NCBI GenBank assembly: GCA_937863205.1
Contig: CALMGA010000388.1
Span: 1-22,874 of the forward strand
DNA from: an uncultured Beijerinckiaceae bacterium
GTDB lineage: Bacteria; Pseudomonadota; Alphaproteobacteria; Rhizobiales; Beijerinckiaceae
Reading direction: 5' to 3'
DNA length: 22,874 bases
The position numbers and the translations under genes are program-made. This document shows, in pieces, positions 18,417 through 22,874 of the stretch (position 1 is its first letter; each line of letters begins with the position of its first letter). The notes beneath the pieces are model-generated. The model was not told where the DNA came from. It ran no database searches and worked only from the letters and a program-made list of their open reading frames with translations.

Positions 18417-19169
18417 CTACCGGAAGGCGTTGCAGGCATGGTCCATCAGCGCCTCGCCGTGGGCCTCGTCGCGACTGTTCGGGATGCGGCGGCGTGCCAG
18501 CAGCACGAAGGCGGGCTTGCCCCGGACTTCGGCGGCGACGGCAACGATGGTCACTTGATCCATGCCGCCGGGCGGCACGCCGAGACCGGCTTGGACGATG
18601 GCGAAGATGTTGGAGCGCGCGAAGTCCGCCTCGTCGAGCAAGGTGGCGACGTAGCGGGGCGCCCGCGGCAGGACGGTGATCGGACTCCAGGTGCCGGCGT
18701 GAAGGTGGCCGATCTGCTGCGCCAAAGATTGCTTCACGTCGCGTCGGACGCAGTCGACGTGGATGTGGAGCTGATCCTGGCTGCGGCCCGGTCGCGAGTT
18801 GACCGCGAGGGCGAAGTCATCGCGGTTTGGCTGGCGCTGGAGGGCCTCGGACACGAAATGCCGAGCCCCCCAGGCGTTGGCGAAATAGTTGGGCGCATCG
18901 GCCGCGAGCAGCCGATCCGCCTCGATGCCGCTGGTGCGCACCGTCGGCGTCACCACCAGATGGGTCGATTCGAAAGGCGCGCGCAGGACGGCAAACCCTC
19001 GGCCAGGACCGCGGCCGAGTTCCACGGCCAAGCAGGGAAAGGATCCGCCGATGAGGTCGTGGGACGCGACGCAGGCCTGAACCACGCGCCAGAGAAGGCC
19101 GCGTTCCCCGGCGAACGCCGCGACAGGAAACGAAAGCACGATGGCGAAAAGGATGGCAGCGCGTTTCAT
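18417..19169 (-). CDS. cdh: CDP-diacylglycerol diphosphatase (Cdh family), exported
   Basis: The N-terminus MKRAAILFAIVLSFPVAAFAGE is a signal peptide with a likely cut after residue 20. The mature protein has the Cdh pattern: GSFPCLAVELGRG, APFESTHLVVTPT, LQRQPNRDDFALAVNSRPGRS and the HIT-like signature QDQLHIHVDCVR, with HIHVD at 135-139. The enzyme splits CDP-diacylglycerol into CMP and phosphatidate, a side-step in phospholipid metabolism, at the membrane or in the periplasm. Length (250 aa) is normal. It is convergent with dnaN, and no promoter was recognised. Confidence 0.88.
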   Translation of the reverse strand: MKRAAILFAIVLSFPVAAFAGERGLLWRVVQACVASHDLIGGSFPCLAVELGRGPGRGFAVLRAPFESTHLVVTPTVRTSGIEADRLLAADAPNYFANAWGARHFVSEALQRQPNRDDFALAVNSRPGRSQDQLHIHVDCVRRDVKQSLAQQIGHLHAGTWSPITVLPRAPRYVATLLDEADFARSNIFAIVQAGLGVPPGGMDQVTIVAVAAEVRGKPAFVLLARRRIPNSRDEAHGEALMDHACNAFR

Positions 19170-19231
19170 GACCGGGCCGGACTATGCCCGATCTTTCCTT
19201 GTCGCGGAATGAACGTGACGGCTCGCGGCCC

Positions 19232-19408
19232 TCAGCGTCGCACGAAGTTCATGATCAGCGAGATGATCAGCAGAACGATGGCGACATAGAAGATCAGGCT
19301 CGCCGCAGACGAAGCCGCTCCGGCCGCGCCGCCGAAGCCGAGGAAGCCGGCGATCACCGCCACGACAAGAAATATCAGTGCCCAGTACAGTAGGTTGCCG
19401 ACAGGCAT
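19232..19408 (-). CDS. DUF1328 (YtjA-like) membrane peptide (58 aa)
   Basis: The peptide is almost wholly two membrane helices, [22 protein letters not shown] and [21 protein letters not shown], with a short basic end, VRR. This is the DUF1328/UPF0391 layout. AAGGAG lies nine bases before the ATG. Family members are often stress-induced; here an EcfG-like promoter lies 28 bp upstream. It is the only gene between alaS and cdh. Function unknown. Confidence 0.9.
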   Translation of the reverse strand: MPVGNLLYWALIFLVVAVIAGFLGFGGAAGAASSAASLIFYVAIVLLIISLIMNFVRR

Positions 19409-19435
19409 GCTCGTCTCTCCTTGTAACGGCAGAAA

Positions 19436-19460
19436 AACCGGCAGTGCCAGGGCAAGTTCC
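19436..19460 (-). promoter_or_regulatory. EcfG-type general stress promoter candidate
   Basis: On the minus strand GGAAC (19460-19456), 16 bases and GGTT (19439-19436) match the alphaproteobacterial general-stress consensus (GGAAC-N16-17-CGTT) with one mismatch. It is placed suitably for the DUF1328 gene. No sigma-70 promoter was evident here. Confidence 0.5.
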
Positions 19461-19521
19461 ACTAACCTACGGAAAGAACGGCTGCTTCTAGTCTTATATG
19501 TCTTTTCCTTAAGGCAGGCGT

Positions 19522-22233
<2,712 letters not shown>

Positions 22234-22271
22234 CTTGCCTCGAAAGCCCTGCTTCACCGGGCCGGCGACCC

Positions 22272-22336
22272 CGCCTCGACAGCGTCAGGCGGGTGAGGCG
22301 CCCGTTCTAGCGAGCGCACCGGAAGCTGTCGAGGCG
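22272..22336. repeat. 12-bp perfect inverted repeat between recA and alaS
   Basis: CGCCTCGACAGC (22272-22283) and GCTGTCGAGGCG (22325-22336) are exact complements separated by 41 bases, 14 bp after the recA stop. It may end recA transcription or be an extragenic palindrome. No T run follows. Confidence 0.6.
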
Positions 22337-22349
22337 AGACCGCCGAGGC

Positions 22350-22874
22350 TTACGCACCCTCGCCGTCCTCGTCCTGGTCGGCCTGATCGAGGATGCGGTC
22401 GGCGACCAGCCCGGAGTTCTCCCGGATCGCCCGCTCGATCTTCTCCGCCGCGGCCGGATTGGCCTTCAGGAACGCCTTGGCGTTCTCGCGCCCTTGCCCG
22501 AGGCGCTGGCTGTCGTAGGAGAACCAAGCACCCGATTTTTCCACGACTCCAGCCTTGACCCCGAGGTCGACCAGCTCGCCGACCTTCGACACGCCTTCGC
22601 CGTACATGATGTCGAATTCGACCTGCTTGAAGGGCGGCGCCACCTTGTTCTTCACCACCTTGACGCGGGTCTGGTTGCCGATCACCTCCTCGCGGTCCTT
22701 GATCGAGCCGATGCGGCGGATGTCAAGGCGGACGGAGGCATAGAACTTGAGCGCGTTGCCGCCCGTCGTGGTCTCGGGCGAGCCGTACATCACGCCGATC
22801 TTCATGCGGATCTGGTTGATGAAGATCACCATGGTCTGCGAGCGCGAGATCGAGGCGGTGAGCTTGCGCAGCGC
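22350..22874 (-). CDS. recA: Recombinase RecA, 3' half (5' part outside window)
   Basis: The visible 175 residues are the C-terminal half of RecA. They begin in the Walker-B and L2 region ([52 protein letters not shown]), then [29 protein letters not shown], and end with the acidic tail DQDEDGEGA. RecA drives strand exchange and triggers SOS cleavage. It reads in the same direction as alaS with a 116-bp gap. The start lies beyond 22874. Confidence 0.96.
   Translation of the reverse strand, partial: ALRKLTASISRSQTMVIFINQIRMKIGVMYGSPETTTGGNALKFYASVRLDIRRIGSIKDREEVIGNQTRVKVVKNKVAPPFKQVEFDIMYGEGVSKVGELVDLGVKAGVVEKSGAWFSYDSQRLGQGRENAKAFLKANPAAAEKIERAIRENSGLVADRILDQADQDEDGEGA

Overview
The window comes from a high-GC alphaproteobacterium, most likely of the order Hyphomicrobiales (Rhizobiales). 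The evidence is the chromosomal order recA-alaS, a 372-residue DnaN, a CDP-diacylglycerol diphosphatase, a DUF1328 membrane peptide behind an EcfG-like promoter, and many small genes typical of temperate elements in that order. The window has two parts.

Part 1 (1 to about 15,997) is the integrase-proximal part of an integrated temperate phage or phage-like island. It ends at the 3' end of a tRNA-Tyr gene (15998-16082, minus strand), and its other end lies outside the window to the left. No capsid, terminase or tail genes are visible, so this is the regulation, replication and integration side. A XRE repressor (8821-9303, plus) stands beside operator-like GCGGTA/TACCGC repeats. A long leftward series (8731 down to 1) is divergent from it and holds small unknown proteins, an HTH regulator, a zinc-finger protein, an MT-A70 adenine methyltransferase coupled to a C-terminal-only piece of a C5 cytosine methyltransferase, a DUF1376-type replication protein and a DUF6362-like protein. 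Two different HicAB toxin-antitoxin modules (558-1228 minus; 2958-3602 plus) are embedded in this arm, each with a recognisable promoter overlapped by a pair of palindromes. To the right of the repressor are a probable exported protein, a coiled-coil zinc-ribbon protein, and a compact rightward operon (10656-15918). Nearly all its genes overlap at stop/start codons, and it ends in the tyrosine integrase. It encodes an HNH remnant, cysteine-rich and HTH proteins, a J-domain protein, and a fusion of a XRE domain with the first and last domains of DnaA but without the AAA+ ATPase.

Part 2 (15,998 to 22,874) is host chromosome: tRNA-Tyr, rlmB, dnaN, cdh, a DUF1328 gene, alaS and the 3' half of recA. 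Perfect inverted repeats lie between dnaN and cdh and between alaS and recA.

The most interesting signal is a possible replication-control system of the island. The DnaA-like protein without an ATPase domain could act on a perfect DnaA box (6811-6819). That box lies in a roughly 370-bp gene-poor stretch with a large dyad (6965-7004) just beyond a terminator, which I propose as a candidate origin. The DUF1376 replication gene elsewhere in the arm shares its upstream region with a HicAB operator. Domain calls come from reading motifs in the translated sequence; no database search was run.
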